This document shows positions 6,694-14,614 of a stretch of DNA of 19,251 bases, piece after piece. Positions within the stretch are counted from its first letter, which is position 1. Each line of letters opens with the position of its first letter. The position numbers and the translations under genes were made by a program. The stretch lies in assembly GCA_910578195.1 (NCBI GenBank), contig CAJTOY010000019.1:1-19251 (forward strand), in the 5' to 3' direction. Source of the stretch: an uncultured Christensenella sp. Lineage in GTDB: Bacteria > Bacillota > Clostridia > Christensenellales > Borkfalkiaceae. Below the pieces are notes generated by a model. It was given only the letters and a program-made list of their open reading frames with translations. It was not told where the DNA came from and searched no databases.

Positions 6694-6736
6694 AAGTATA
6701 GCGCACTATACTTCGCAATCGAAGATAGTGCGCTAT
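6694..6736. repeat. Two mutually exclusive hairpins
   Basis: Short form: AAGTATAG (6694-6701), loop CGCA, CTATACTT (6706-6713). Long form: 6698-6715 pairs with 6720-6736 (17 bp, one bulged A at 6710, loop CAAT). The long left arm contains most of the short hairpin, so only one can form at a time. No T-run follows. Role unknown. Confidence 0.6.
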
Positions 6737-6920
6737 TTCTTGCCCACAAGGAAATCCCTATAACAGATATCCTTAAACGGACGCTTTTTTATGAATTGTT
6801 TACGGTGCAAGGAAAACCGCGCTTTTCCGCAGCACATCTCAATTTGCTGCGACAGCAGGCTCACCGGAAGTGAATTGCCGCCATTATGGCGGCAAGAGAA
6901 ACTTGGTTTCTCAAATCACG

Positions 6921-6948
6921 AAAAATGCAGACATCTGTCTGCATTTTT
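6921..6948. terminator. Terminator downstream of tuf
   Basis: AAAAATGCAGAC (6921-6932), loop ATCT, GTCTGCATTTTT (6937-6948); a T-run results in either direction. It lies 14 bases beyond the tuf stop codon on the minus strand and closes the str locus. Confidence 0.92.
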
Positions 6949-6962
6949 GTGAATTATTTAAA

Positions 6963-8174
6963 TTAAAGAACCTTTACAACAGTACCCGAACCAACCGTTC
7001 TGCCGCCTTCACGGATAGCGAAACGGAGCTTTTCTTCTACTGCTACGGGCTTAATGAGCTCAACGGAGATTTCTACGTTGTCGCCGGGCATAACCATTTC
7101 AACGCCCTTGGGAAGCTCGATCGAGCCGGTAACGTCGGTCGTTCTGATGAAGAACTGAGGACGGTAGTGGTTGAAGAAAGGAGTGTGACGGCCGCCTTCG
7201 TCTGCTTTAAGAACGTAAACCTGAGCGGTGAACTTCGTTGCAGTCTTAACGGTGCCGGGCTTAGCAAGAACCTGTCCTTTTTCGATGCCCTTTCTGTCGA
7301 TACCACGAAGAAGCGCGCCTACGTTGAAGCCTGCGATAGCTTCGTCAACGCTCTTGTGGAACATTTCGAGACCGGTAATAACGGTCGAAACGGGCTTTTC
7401 GATAAGTCCTACGATTTCGGCGGGGTCGCCGACGTGAGCCGTACCTCTCTCTACTCTGCCGGTAGCAACGGTGCCGCGGCCGGAGATAGTGAATACGTCT
7501 TCGACGGGAAGAAGGAAGGGCTTCGCCGTATCTCTTTCGGGGGTGGGGATATACGAATCAATCGTATCCATGAGGTCGAGAATGCACTTGCATTCGGGAG
7601 CCGCAAGAACTTCCGCATCGGGAGCGCCCGAGGAAGCCTTTTCCAACGCTTTAAGCGCCGAACCTCTGATAATGGGGCAATCCTTGAAGCCCTGGTTTTC
7701 GAGGGTGTCGGTGATTTCCATTTCAACAAGCTCGAGAAGCTCGGGGTCGTCCATCTGGTCGCACTTGTTAAGGAATACTACGATGTAGGGAACGCCTACC
7801 TGACGGGAAAGCAGAATGTGCTCTCTGGTCTGGGGCATGGGACCGTCGGTCGCAGCAACTACGAGGATTGCGCCGTCCATCTGAGCAGCGCCCGTAATCA
7901 TGTTCTTAACGTAGTCCGCGTGTCCCGGGCAGTCAACGTGCGCATAGTGACGCTTCTCGGTCTGATACTCGACGTGAGCGGTGTTTATTGTTATACCGCG
8001 CGCTTTCTCTTCGGGAGCTTTGTCAATCTCGTCGTATTTCATTTTTTCTGCCTGACCTTTGCATGCCATAACCATAGTGATAGCTGCGGTCAGAGTGGTC
8101 TTGCCGTGGTCAACGTGGCCGATTGTGCCGATGTTAACGTGGGGCTTGCTGTTGTCGTACTTAGCCTTTGCCAT
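6963..8174 (-). CDS. tuf: Translation elongation factor Tu
   Basis: 403 residues, full length. GTPase that brings aminoacyl-tRNA to the ribosome. G motifs: GHVDHGKT (19-26), RGITI with the switch I threonine, DCPGH (switch II with catalytic histidine), NKCD and SALKA; then the two beta-barrel domains, ending EGGRTVGSGTVVKVL. The ATG at 8174 follows AAGGAG with nine-base spacing. It is the last gene of the str locus but sits 186 bases after fusA and has its own promoter (8290-8318), so it can be made in excess of EF-G. The insertion around ALEKASSGAPDAEVLAAPECK in the G domain is slightly longer than in E. coli, as is usual in Gram-positives. A long open frame on the opposite strand is a codon-bias shadow. 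Confidence 0.99.
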   Translation of the reverse strand: MAKAKYDNSKPHVNIGTIGHVDHGKTTLTAAITMVMACKGQAEKMKYDEIDKAPEEKARGITINTAHVEYQTEKRHYAHVDCPGHADYVKNMITGAAQMDGAILVVAATDGPMPQTREHILLSRQVGVPYIVVFLNKCDQMDDPELLELVEMEITDTLENQGFKDCPIIRGSALKALEKASSGAPDAEVLAAPECKCILDLMDTIDSYIPTPERDTAKPFLLPVEDVFTISGRGTVATGRVERGTAHVGDPAEIVGLIEKPVSTVITGLEMFHKSVDEAIAGFNVGALLRGIDRKGIEKGQVLAKPGTVKTATKFTAQVYVLKADEGGRHTPFFNHYRPQFFIRTTDVTGSIELPKGVEMVMPGDNVEISVELIKPVAVEEKLRFAIREGGRTVGSGTVVKVL

Positions 8175-8289
8175 TTTTTGTTTCTCCTTGAAAAATTAAA
8201 ATTTTATAAAATGATAACTTTCTTCCTTGCGGAAGGCGCAGCTATCTCATTTTTTTGCTGCTTTTTTTGCGCATTTTCGCATTGCCTAT

Positions 8290-8318
8290 ATTATATATTA
8301 AATATTTTGAAAAGACAA
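8290..8318 (-). promoter_or_regulatory. Internal promoter for tuf
   Basis: Minus strand: TTGTCT (complement of 8313-8318), 17-base spacer, TATAAT (complement of 8290-8295) in a very AT-rich stretch. The leader of about 110 bases includes a small hairpin CTTCC-TTGC-GGAAG (8222-8235). No terminator is seen between fusA and this promoter, so read-through from the operon is also possible. Confidence 0.7.
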
Positions 8319-8360
8319 ACGAATTTGCGCTTATTTTTAAATTTTTTATAATACTGCTTT

Positions 8361-10463
8361 TTACTTCTTAGCGCGTTCGCCGATTACCTTTTCGGCAACC
8401 GACTTCGGCACTTCCGCATAATGGTCGAACTGCATTGTGAACTGACCTCTGCCCTGCGTTCTCGAACGAAGGTCGGTAGCATAGCCGAACATTTCCGAAA
8501 GGGGAACTTCCGCGTCGACTACCTTTGCGCCCGCCCTGTCGTCGGTGGAAATAATCGTGCCGCGGCGTGCGGTTACGTTACCCATAATATCGCCGAAATA
8601 GTCGTCGGGGGTGATAACCTCAACCTTCATTATAGGCTCCAAAAGCACGGGGTTGGCTTTTGCCATACCGTCCTTAAAGCCCATCGAGCCCGCAATCTGG
8701 AACGCCATTTCCGACGAGTCGACCTCGTGGTAGCTTCCGTCGTAGACCTGAATTTTGAAGTCGACAACCTCGTAACCCGCAAGGAAGCCGTTTCTTGCCG
8801 CGCCCTGAATACCCTTGTCGATAGCGGGGATATATTCCTTGGGAATGGAGCCGCCGACCGTGAGGTCTTCGAACGAGTAGCCCGAGCCGGGTTCGCCGGG
8901 TATTAAGTGAAGTTTACAGTGACCGTACTGACCTTTACCGCCCGACTGACGCTTGTACATGCCTTCGCAGTCGACGGCTTTTCTTATGGTCTCGCGGTAA
9001 GCAACCTGCGGCGCGCCGACGTTCGCTTCGACCTTGAATTCTCTCAAAAGTCTGTCTACGATAATGTCGAGGTGCAGCTCGCCCATGCCCGCGATAATGG
9101 TCTGACCGGTTTCCTGGTCGGTATAAGTCTTGAACGTGGGGTCTTCTTCGGCGAGCTTGATAAGCGCCATGGTCATTTTATCCTGACCCGCTTTCGTCTT
9201 AGGCTCGATAGAAAGCTGAATAACGGGGTCGGAGAAGGTCATTTGTTCAAGAATTATGGGGTGCTTTTCGTCGCAAAGCGTATCGCCCGTCGTGGTGTCT
9301 TTAAGTCCTACGATGGCGCAGATATCGCCCGAGTAAACTTTGGAAATTTCGGTACGCGTGTTAGCGTGCATCTGTACGAGACGACCTACCCTCTCCTTCT
9401 TGCCTTTCGTCGAGTTATAACAGTACGAACCCGATTCGAGTACGCCCGAATATGCTCTGAAATAAGCAAGTCTGCCTACGAACGGGTCGGTTGCGATTTT
9501 GAACGCAAGTCCCGCGAAGGGCTCGTCATCGGAGGTCTCTCTGACTTCTTCTTTCTCGGTGTCGGGGTTGATACCGGTAACGTGCGCTACGTCGACGGGG
9601 GAAGGAAGATAGTCGATAACCGCGTCGAGGAGCATCTGAACACCCTTATTCTTATACGACGAACCGCAGAGAACGGGCGTGCACTTCATTGCGATAGTCG
9701 CCGCGCGCAGACCCTTGCGGATTTCTTCGGGGGTGAGCTCCATAGTTTCGAGGAACTTTTCCATAAGCTCGTCGTCGCCCTCCGCCGCAGCTTCCATAAC
9801 CTTCATGTGCGCCTCTTCGGCAGCCTCGACCATGTCCGCGGGGATTTCCGCTTTGTGGTACTGCTTGCCGTCCTCCGAGTCGTAAATTTCGGCGTTCATT
9901 TCGACGAGGTCGACGATACCTTTAAAGGTATCCTCCTTGCCGATGGGAAGCTCGATGGGAATGGGGTTGGCGTTGAGCCTGTCCCTCATCATTTCCACGG
10001 CGCGCGCAAAGTTTGCGCCGTTGATATCCATTTTGTTAACGTACGCGATGCGGGGCACCTTGTACTTGTCCGCCTGACGCCAGACGGTTTCGGACTGAGG
10101 CTCGACGCCGCCCTTCGCGCAGAACGTCGCGACCGCGCCGTCCAGAACACGGAGGGAACGCTCGACTTCAACGGTGAAGTCAACGTGTCCCGGAGTGTCG
10201 ATGATATTAACTCTGCACTCGTCCTTTTTGGTAAGACCGCTTCTCGTCCAGTGACAAGTCGTCGCCGCGGAGGTAATGGTTATACCTCTCTCCTGTTCCT
10301 GTACCATCCAGTCCATAGTAGCCGAACCGTCGTGGGTTTCGCCTATCTTATGGTTGATGCCGGTATAAAACAGAATACGTTCGGTTGTGGTGGTCTTGCC
10401 GGCGTCTATATGCGCCATGATGCCTATATTTCTTGTATGGGCTAAATCGTATTCTCTTGCCAT
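8361..10463 (-). CDS. fusA: Translation elongation factor G
   Basis: 700 residues, full length with all five domains. Ribosomal translocase. G motifs: AHIDAGKTTTTE (17-28), RGITI, DTPGHVDF, NKMD and CGSSYKN; then domain II, domains III/V and domain IV with the conserved KRQSGGKGQYGHCK-type segment (present as MYKRQSGGKGQYGH). It ends VAEKVIGERAKK. The ATG at 10463 is 15 bases after the rpsG stop and follows GAGG, consistent with one rpsG-fusA message. This is the housekeeping EF-G of the str locus rather than a TetM-like or second EF-G paralogue. No unusual residues noticed. Confidence 0.99.
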   Translation of the reverse strand: MAREYDLAHTRNIGIMAHIDAGKTTTTERILFYTGINHKIGETHDGSATMDWMVQEQERGITITSAATTCHWTRSGLTKKDECRVNIIDTPGHVDFTVEVERSLRVLDGAVATFCAKGGVEPQSETVWRQADKYKVPRIAYVNKMDINGANFARAVEMMRDRLNANPIPIELPIGKEDTFKGIVDLVEMNAEIYDSEDGKQYHKAEIPADMVEAAEEAHMKVMEAAAEGDDELMEKFLETMELTPEEIRKGLRAATIAMKCTPVLCGSSYKNKGVQMLLDAVIDYLPSPVDVAHVTGINPDTEKEEVRETSDDEPFAGLAFKIATDPFVGRLAYFRAYSGVLESGSYCYNSTKGKKERVGRLVQMHANTRTEISKVYSGDICAIVGLKDTTTGDTLCDEKHPIILEQMTFSDPVIQLSIEPKTKAGQDKMTMALIKLAEEDPTFKTYTDQETGQTIIAGMGELHLDIIVDRLLREFKVEANVGAPQVAYRETIRKAVDCEGMYKRQSGGKGQYGHCKLHLIPGEPGSGYSFEDLTVGGSIPKEYIPAIDKGIQGAARNGFLAGYEVVDFKIQVYDGSYHEVDSSEMAFQIAGSMGFKDGMAKANPVLLEPIMKVEVITPDDYFGDIMGNVTARRGTIISTDDRAGAKVVDAEVPLSEMFGYATDLRSRTQGRGQFTMQFDHYAEVPKSVAEKVIGERAKK

Positions 10464-10478
10464 ATTAAAACCTCAAAA

Positions 10479-10949
10479 TCAGAATCTGAAATGAGCAAAA
10501 GCTTTGTTTGCCTCAGCCATTCTGTGCGTGTCTTCCTTCTTCTTGACCGCTCCGCCCGCATTGTTGAATGCGTCGATAAGCTCCGCCGCAAGCTTATTCG
10601 CCATTTCGCGTTCGCTTCTCTTGCGGGTAGCGATTACGAGCCAGCGGATTGCAAGCGTCTGTCTTCTTTCGGGTCTGATTTCGATGGGAACCTGATAGTT
10701 CGCACCGCCGACACGTCTTGCCTTAACTTCCAAAACGGGCATAAGATTGTTCATTGCCTGATTGAAAATTTCCATGGGTTCTTTGCCGAGCTTTTCGCTC
10801 ATGATATTGAAAGCATCGTAAACGATGTTTTGTGCTGTTCCCCTCTTGCCGTCGTACATAATCTGGTTGATAAGCTTTGTTACAACCTTGCTTCCGTACA
10901 CGGGGTCGGGTAATACGTCCCTTTTGGGAACGCCGCCTCTTCTGGGCAT
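10479..10949 (-). CDS. rpsG: 30S ribosomal protein S7
   Basis: 156 residues, the usual length. Primary binder of the 3' major domain of 16S rRNA and head-assembly initiator. The protein starts MPRRGGVPKRDVLPDPVYGS and carries the conserved IMYDGKRGTAQNIVYDA, RVGGANYQVPIEIRPERR and HRMAEANKAFAHFRF segments. The start at 10949 is chosen over a longer frame (to 10994) because the family begins at MPRR and GGAGG lies eight bases upstream. Followed after 15 bases by fusA. It is separated from rpsL by a 303-base structured spacer; S7 is the autoregulator of the str operon in E. coli by binding the rpsL-rpsG intercistronic region, so feedback here is plausible but unproven. Confidence 0.98.
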   Translation of the reverse strand: MPRRGGVPKRDVLPDPVYGSKVVTKLINQIMYDGKRGTAQNIVYDAFNIMSEKLGKEPMEIFNQAMNNLMPVLEVKARRVGGANYQVPIEIRPERRQTLAIRWLVIATRKRSEREMANKLAAELIDAFNNAGGAVKKKEDTHRMAEANKAFAHFRF

Positions 10950-11252
10950 AGTAGTTTCCTCCGTTAATTTTTTTATTTCGCGTAAATCTCGCAAGCGATA
11001 TTTGCACGAGGTTGTTTAAGGGTCTACCTTAAATAAGCTATTGCACGTTTCCATATATATGGAACAGCAAATCTTCTCCGCGTAAACGCGAATACTGCCT
11101 ACTTTTATCGGTAAGGGTAAATGAAATTCCGACAAGTAGGAAAAATATTTTGTGCCGAAAAATCGCAAGGGCGGATTGATTTCGCCCGTTAAGCGATTTT
11201 ACGACCGCTTAATTTCACGAAAAATATGCGCGAGCAGATTTTCGTGAACCGA
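10950..11252 (-). promoter_or_regulatory. Structured rpsL-rpsG intercistronic region
   Basis: Unusually long spacer filled with inverted repeats. In transcript order: 11248-11214 (TTCACGAAAA/TTTTCGTGAA); 11200-11159 (AAAATCGC/GCGATTTT around GGGCG/CGCCC, then T-run, terminator-like); about 11141-11098 (CCTACTT...AAGTAGG); CGCG-TTTA-CGCG near 11080-11092; a 16-base perfect palindrome TTCCATATATATGGAA (11049-11064); TTTAAGG/CCTTAAA (11015-11033). No clear promoter was found. It may attenuate rpsG-fusA or carry an S7 binding site; both are inference. Confidence 0.6.
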
Positions 11253-11624
11253 TTACTTAGGGCGCTTTGCGCCGTAAAGCGAACGGGACTGCTTTCTCTT
11301 CGAAACGCCGGCGGTATCCAACGCACCGCGGATAATGTGGTAACGAACGCCGGGCAAGTCCTTAACTCTTCCGCCTCTGATAAGTACGGACGAGTGCTCT
11401 TGAAGATTGTGACCTTCGCCGGGGATATAAACGGTACCCTCTTGCTTGTTGGTCAGTCTTACTCTCGCAATCTTTCTGATAGCCGAGTTAGGCTTTTTGG
11501 GAGTGGTGGTCGTTACCGAAAGGCACACGCCGCGCTTTTGCGGGCAGTTGTCCAGAATGGGCGACTTGCTCTTGAAAACCTGTTTTTCTCTGCCGTGTCT
11601 GATGAGCTGATTGATTGTAGGCAT
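11253..11624 (-). CDS. rpsL: 30S ribosomal protein S12
   Basis: 123 residues. Decoding-centre protein. It begins MPTINQLIRHGREK and carries CPQKRGVC, TTTTPKKPNSAIRK (Lys43/Lys44) and GGRVKDLPGVRYHIIRG, the segments in which streptomycin-resistance changes occur; the usual lysines are present, so the gene looks wild type. The start at 11624 is preferred over the longer frame (11675) because of the family N-terminus and the GAGGAGG ribosome binding site. First gene of the str locus with its own strong promoter and a short leader holding two hairpins. rpoB/rpoC or an L7Ae-like gene, often placed upstream in Firmicutes, is absent; a divergent surface lipoprotein gene is there instead. Confidence 0.98.
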   Translation of the reverse strand: MPTINQLIRHGREKQVFKSKSPILDNCPQKRGVCLSVTTTTPKKPNSAIRKIARVRLTNKQEGTVYIPGEGHNLQEHSSVLIRGGRVKDLPGVRYHIIRGALDTAGVSKRKQSRSLYGAKRPK

Positions 11625-11646
11625 TTTATTCCTCCTCGATTTACTC

Positions 11647-11658
11647 GACCTTTCGGTC
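11647..11658 (-). other. Small hairpin in the rpsL leader
   Basis: GACC-GAAA-GGTC on the minus strand, a GNRA-type tetraloop hairpin just before the GAGGAGG of rpsL. A second stem ACCGC/GCGGT lies further upstream (about 11678-11698). Possible leader structure, function unproven. Confidence 0.35.
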
Positions 11659-11748
11659 TGTGGAATTTTATTCACCTTACCGCATACCCTTAAAGCGGTC
11701 GGGGGAAAGCAAATTTACATAATACACCAAATTAAAAGTGCGAAAATG

Positions 11749-11777
11749 ATTTTAACAAACCTTTTACAAATTGTCAA
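11749..11777 (-). promoter_or_regulatory. Promoter of the str locus (rpsL)
   Basis: Minus strand: TTGACA (complement of 11772-11777), 17-base spacer, TAAAAT (complement of 11749-11754) with TGT in front (extended -10). Leader to the rpsL start is about 118 bases. Confidence 0.85.
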
Positions 11778-11817
11778 ACGAATTTAAGGCGTTTTATGTT
11801 TTATTTTAAAATAGTTA

Positions 11818-11846
11818 TTGACACAAAAAACAGCTTGTGATAATAT
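11818..11846 (+). promoter_or_regulatory. Promoter of the pectinesterase lipoprotein gene
   Basis: TTGACA (11818-11823), 17-base spacer, TAATAT (11841-11846) preceded by TGA (extended -10). Back-to-back with the rpsL promoter, 41 bases apart. Confidence 0.82.
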
Positions 11847-11881
11847 TCTATTGCTGAAATTTTCAGATTTTGGAGGAATAA

Positions 11882-14578
11882 ATGAGAAAAATCAAATTCG
11901 GACGGCTGATATTCGCCGTCATCGTCGGCTTGGCTATGGCGCTGGCGGTGCTGACCGCGTGCGACCGTACGCCGGGCGCGGAAACGGTATATTACACCGT
12001 CACGTTCGACAGCCGCGGCGGTAGCGAAGTGCCTTCCCAGAGAATCGAGAAGGGCAAGACCGCGCAAAAACCCGCCGACCCCGCGCGCGAGGGCTACACC
12101 TTCGACGGCTGGTTCGACGGCGAAACGGAATACGACTTCACAAAGGCGGTGGAAAAGAATTTCACCCTCAGCGCGAAATGGACTGAGGTCCCCGCCGTGT
12201 CCGTCTACTATACGGTCAGATTTATGGACGGCGCAAACGAGTACAAGTCGGCAAAGGTCGAAAGCGGCAAACCCGCGCAAAAACCCGCCGACCCCGTAAA
12301 GAGCGGCTACGAGTTCAAGGAGTGGATACTCTCCGACGGAACGGCTTACGACTTCACGAAAGCGGTGACCGCGGATATCGCCCTTTACGCGACGTGGACT
12401 AAAAAGACCGAGATTTACACCGTCAGGTTTATGGACGGCGCAAACGAATATATGTCGGCAAAGGTCGAAAGCGGCAAGACCGCGCAAAAACCCGCCGACC
12501 CCGTAAAAAACGGCTATGCGTTCAAAGAGTGGATACTCTCCGACGGAACGTCTTACGACTTCACGAAAGCGGTGACCGCGGATATAACCCTTTACGCGAC
12601 GTGGAATAAAATCCAGACGCCCGAAACGGTTTATTACACCGTCACGTTCGACAGCGGGGTTACCGCCCAGCAGGTCGAACAAGGCAAGAAAGCCGTCGAG
12701 CCCGAAGCACCCGAGAAAGAGGGCTATGTGTTCGCGGGCTGGTATCTTGGCGGCGCGCCCTACGACTTTAATACGGCGGTAAACGCAGATATAACCCTTA
12801 CGGCGAAATGGGTCGAAGGCGCCCCCGCGACGTACACGGTCACCTTCGACGCGAACGGCGGAAGCGACGTACTTGCGCAAGAGATTGTTTCGGGCGGCAA
12901 AGCGGTTAAACCCGCCGCACCCGAAAAGGACGGATACGTCTTTGCGGGCTGGTACATAGGCGAAACCCCGTACGACTTCGACAATGCCGTAACCGAAAAT
13001 ATAACCTTAACCGCGAAATGGTCGGAAGCCGTGCAAGTTTACGTAGTCACGTTCGACAGCGACGGCGGCAGCAAGGTATCCGCGCAGGAGGTTGAGCGCG
13101 ACGGCAAAGCCGCAAGACCCAAAGACCCCGTTAAAGACGGTTACGCCTTCGCGGGCTGGTACTTAGGCGAAACGCAGTACAACTTCGACGCCCGCGTGAC
13201 CGCGGATATAACGCTCAAAGCAAAATGGAGCAAAAACTCAGTAACCCCTCCCGCCGCGCCGACGCTCAGCGTTCCCGAAATTCCCGCGGACGCGACGATA
13301 ATAAAAGTCGGCGCAAGCGAAACCTACAAGACGGTAACCGCCGCGCTGGAATACGCAAAGACCCTCCCCGCTTCGGATATCAAGGTAATCGAAATCGCCG
13401 ACGGCGAATATAAGGAAAAACTTACGATAAGCACGCCGAACGTATGGCTTATAGGTTCGGATTTGCCGAAAGGCGAAAGCCTTTCGGCTACCCGCAATAA
13501 CGGAGTAATCATTTGGTACGACGATATTGCGGGTACCGCGGGCGGCACTGACAAAAGCGCGAGCGTGACGGTCAATGCAACCGACTTCACGGCAATAAAT
13601 ATTACTTTTAAAAACTATTACAACACACACGAGCTTTACCTCGCTTCGCTGGAAATATCTTCAAGCACTCAGGCGGTTGCGCTTGCCGTAAACGCCGACC
13701 GCGCGGGTTTTTATAACTGCAAGGTCACCTCTTACCACGACACCCTTTTGGCGAACCGCGGCATGCAGCTTTACTACAACTGCTGGATCGAGGGCAGAAC
13801 GGATTACGTTTTCGGACAGAACGCAATCGCTTACTTCGAAAACTGCGACATCTGGACGATAGGCGCGGGCGACAAAACCAACGGCGGCTACGTCGTAGCG
13901 CAGAAGCCCTCAACCTCCGACTATTACTACGTTTTCAACAACTGCCGCTTTGACGGCGACGGGAACGTGACGGACGGCACTGTCGCGCTCGGCAGACCGT
14001 GGGGCGCGGAAATGAAGATGGTAGTTATGAACAGCTACATTTCGGGCAAATACTCGAAAAAGGCGCACACCGCTGGGACGACCGCGGGACAGCGCTACTG
14101 CACCATGAGCGACGTCGACCCCGACCCGACGAAAATGCTCGAATACAACAACACGGGCGAGGGCGCGATTGACGCAAGCATAGCGAACACCTGCACCTAC
14201 ATGACGGAAGCGGACGCGGCGGCTTATACTTTGAGAAACGTGCTCACGCTCAACGGCTGGAACGTGACGGGCGATAAACAGGACTTGATAACCTTCGGCA
14301 CAAGCGGGAACTACAAAGAGTTTTACGACAAGTACGGCGGAAACGGCACGATAAGCGGCACGGCGAACGTAGGCGACAACGGCGCGGACAATTCGCAGAT
14401 CAAGGAAGGCTACCTTGAAATAAAGCTTACCGAAGGCGCGCTGATTACGATTTCCTCTTATCCGAATTATACGAATTATACGGTAACAATCAACGGCGGA
14501 AGTGATTACCGACACAAGCTGGAAATACGTTGCGTCGGGCGACGAAACAATCGTTATCACCGCGGCAACAAGCAGTAA
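11882..14578 (+). CDS. Lipoprotein with six InlB-type repeats and a pectin methylesterase domain (C-terminus frameshifted)
   Basis: Open frame of 898 residues; start ATG at 11882 after GGAGG. Signal peptide with lipobox LTAC (Cys27), so lipid-anchored outside the cell. Residues ~37-449 are six InlB/Flg_new (Listeria-Bacteroides) repeats of 62-69 residues, each ending in a GW...YDF...LxAKW pattern. Residues ~460-800 are a CE8 pectinesterase: Q597 in QAVAL, Asp620 in HDTLL (acid/base), Asp641 in DYVFG (nucleophile), Arg705 and Trp707 in LGRPW. His619 replaces the usual glutamine of QDTL. It would de-esterify pectin at the cell surface. After about 14497 the frame turns into a basic, unlike tail; moving to the +1 frame restores a plausible C-terminus ending at TAA 14607-14609, so the true gene probably spans 11882-14609. 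Confidence 0.88.
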   Translation: MRKIKFGRLIFAVIVGLAMALAVLTACDRTPGAETVYYTVTFDSRGGSEVPSQRIEKGKTAQKPADPAREGYTFDGWFDGETEYDFTKAVEKNFTLSAKWTEVPAVSVYYTVRFMDGANEYKSAKVESGKPAQKPADPVKSGYEFKEWILSDGTAYDFTKAVTADIALYATWTKKTEIYTVRFMDGANEYMSAKVESGKTAQKPADPVKNGYAFKEWILSDGTSYDFTKAVTADITLYATWNKIQTPETVYYTVTFDSGVTAQQVEQGKKAVEPEAPEKEGYVFAGWYLGGAPYDFNTAVNADITLTAKWVEGAPATYTVTFDANGGSDVLAQEIVSGGKAVKPAAPEKDGYVFAGWYIGETPYDFDNAVTENITLTAKWSEAVQVYVVTFDSDGGSKVSAQEVERDGKAARPKDPVKDGYAFAGWYLGETQYNFDARVTADITLKAKWSKNSVTPPAAPTLSVPEIPADATIIKVGASETYKTVTAALEYAKTLPASDIKVIEIADGEYKEKLTISTPNVWLIGSDLPKGESLSATRNNGVIIWYDDIAGTAGGTDKSASVTVNATDFTAINITFKNYYNTHELYLASLEISSSTQAVALAVNADRAGFYNCKVTSYHDTLLANRGMQLYYNCWIEGRTDYVFGQNAIAYFENCDIWTIGAGDKTNGGYVVAQKPSTSDYYYVFNNCRFDGDGNVTDGTVALGRPWGAEMKMVVMNSYISGKYSKKAHTAGTTAGQRYCTMSDVDPDPTKMLEYNNTGEGAIDASIANTCTYMTEADAAAYTLRNVLTLNGWNVTGDKQDLITFGTSGNYKEFYDKYGGNGTISGTANVGDNGADNSQIKEGYLEIKLTEGALITISSYPNYTNYTVTINGGSDYRHKLEIRCVGRRNNRYHRGNKQ
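12215..12628 (+). repeat. Tandem duplication of one InlB-type repeat unit
   Basis: Repeats 2 and 3 of the lipoprotein start at 12215 and 12422, a period of 207 bases (69 residues), and are nearly identical in DNA (for example ATGGACGGCGCAAACGA and GAGTGGATACTCTCCGACGG occur in both). The other four units are much more diverged. This points to a recent unit duplication. Confidence 0.8.
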
Positions 14579-14614
14579 TTACTTCTATTACATAAGCATT
14601 TTATATTAACCGGC

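Larger units (their letters stand above)
6445..6960. other. Non-coding region with several hairpins, no credible gene
   Basis: Besides the palindrome at 6490-6575 the region has GCGGCG-ACA-CGCCGC (6647-6661), two overlapping hairpins at 6694-6736, GGAAAA/TTTTCC within GTGC/GCAC (about 6810-6838), TTGCCGCC-ATTAT-GGCGGCAA (6875-6895) and the tuf terminator (6921-6948). A 53-codon open frame at 6791-6952 has no ribosome binding site and runs through the terminator, so I do not call it. No tRNA or rRNA is visible. Confidence 0.6.

Noticed and set aside
6838..6895. Small SRP RNA
   Set aside because: A GGAA loop flanked by CACC/GTG looks similar, but the symmetric and asymmetric loops of the SRP core are absent.
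6791..6952. 53-codon open frame before tuf's end
   Set aside because: No ribosome binding site, no recognised similarity, and it runs through two hairpins including the tuf terminator.
6870..8351. 493-codon open frame opposite tuf
   Set aside because: Antisense shadow created by the biased codons of tuf; no family features and no ribosome binding site.
8907..10445. 512-codon open frame opposite fusA
   Set aside because: Antisense shadow of a highly biased gene; the fusA frame is certain.
10950..10994. Longer rpsG reading frame
   Set aside because: The conserved S7 N-terminus MPRR and GGAGG fix the start at 10949.
11801..12880. 359-codon open frame opposite the InlB-type repeats
   Set aside because: Its repeats merely mirror the coding repeats; the plus-strand frame has signal peptide, known repeats and ribosome binding site.
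11990..13232. CRISPR-like direct repeats
   Set aside because: The repeats are about 200 bases long, in frame and code for InlB-type protein repeats.
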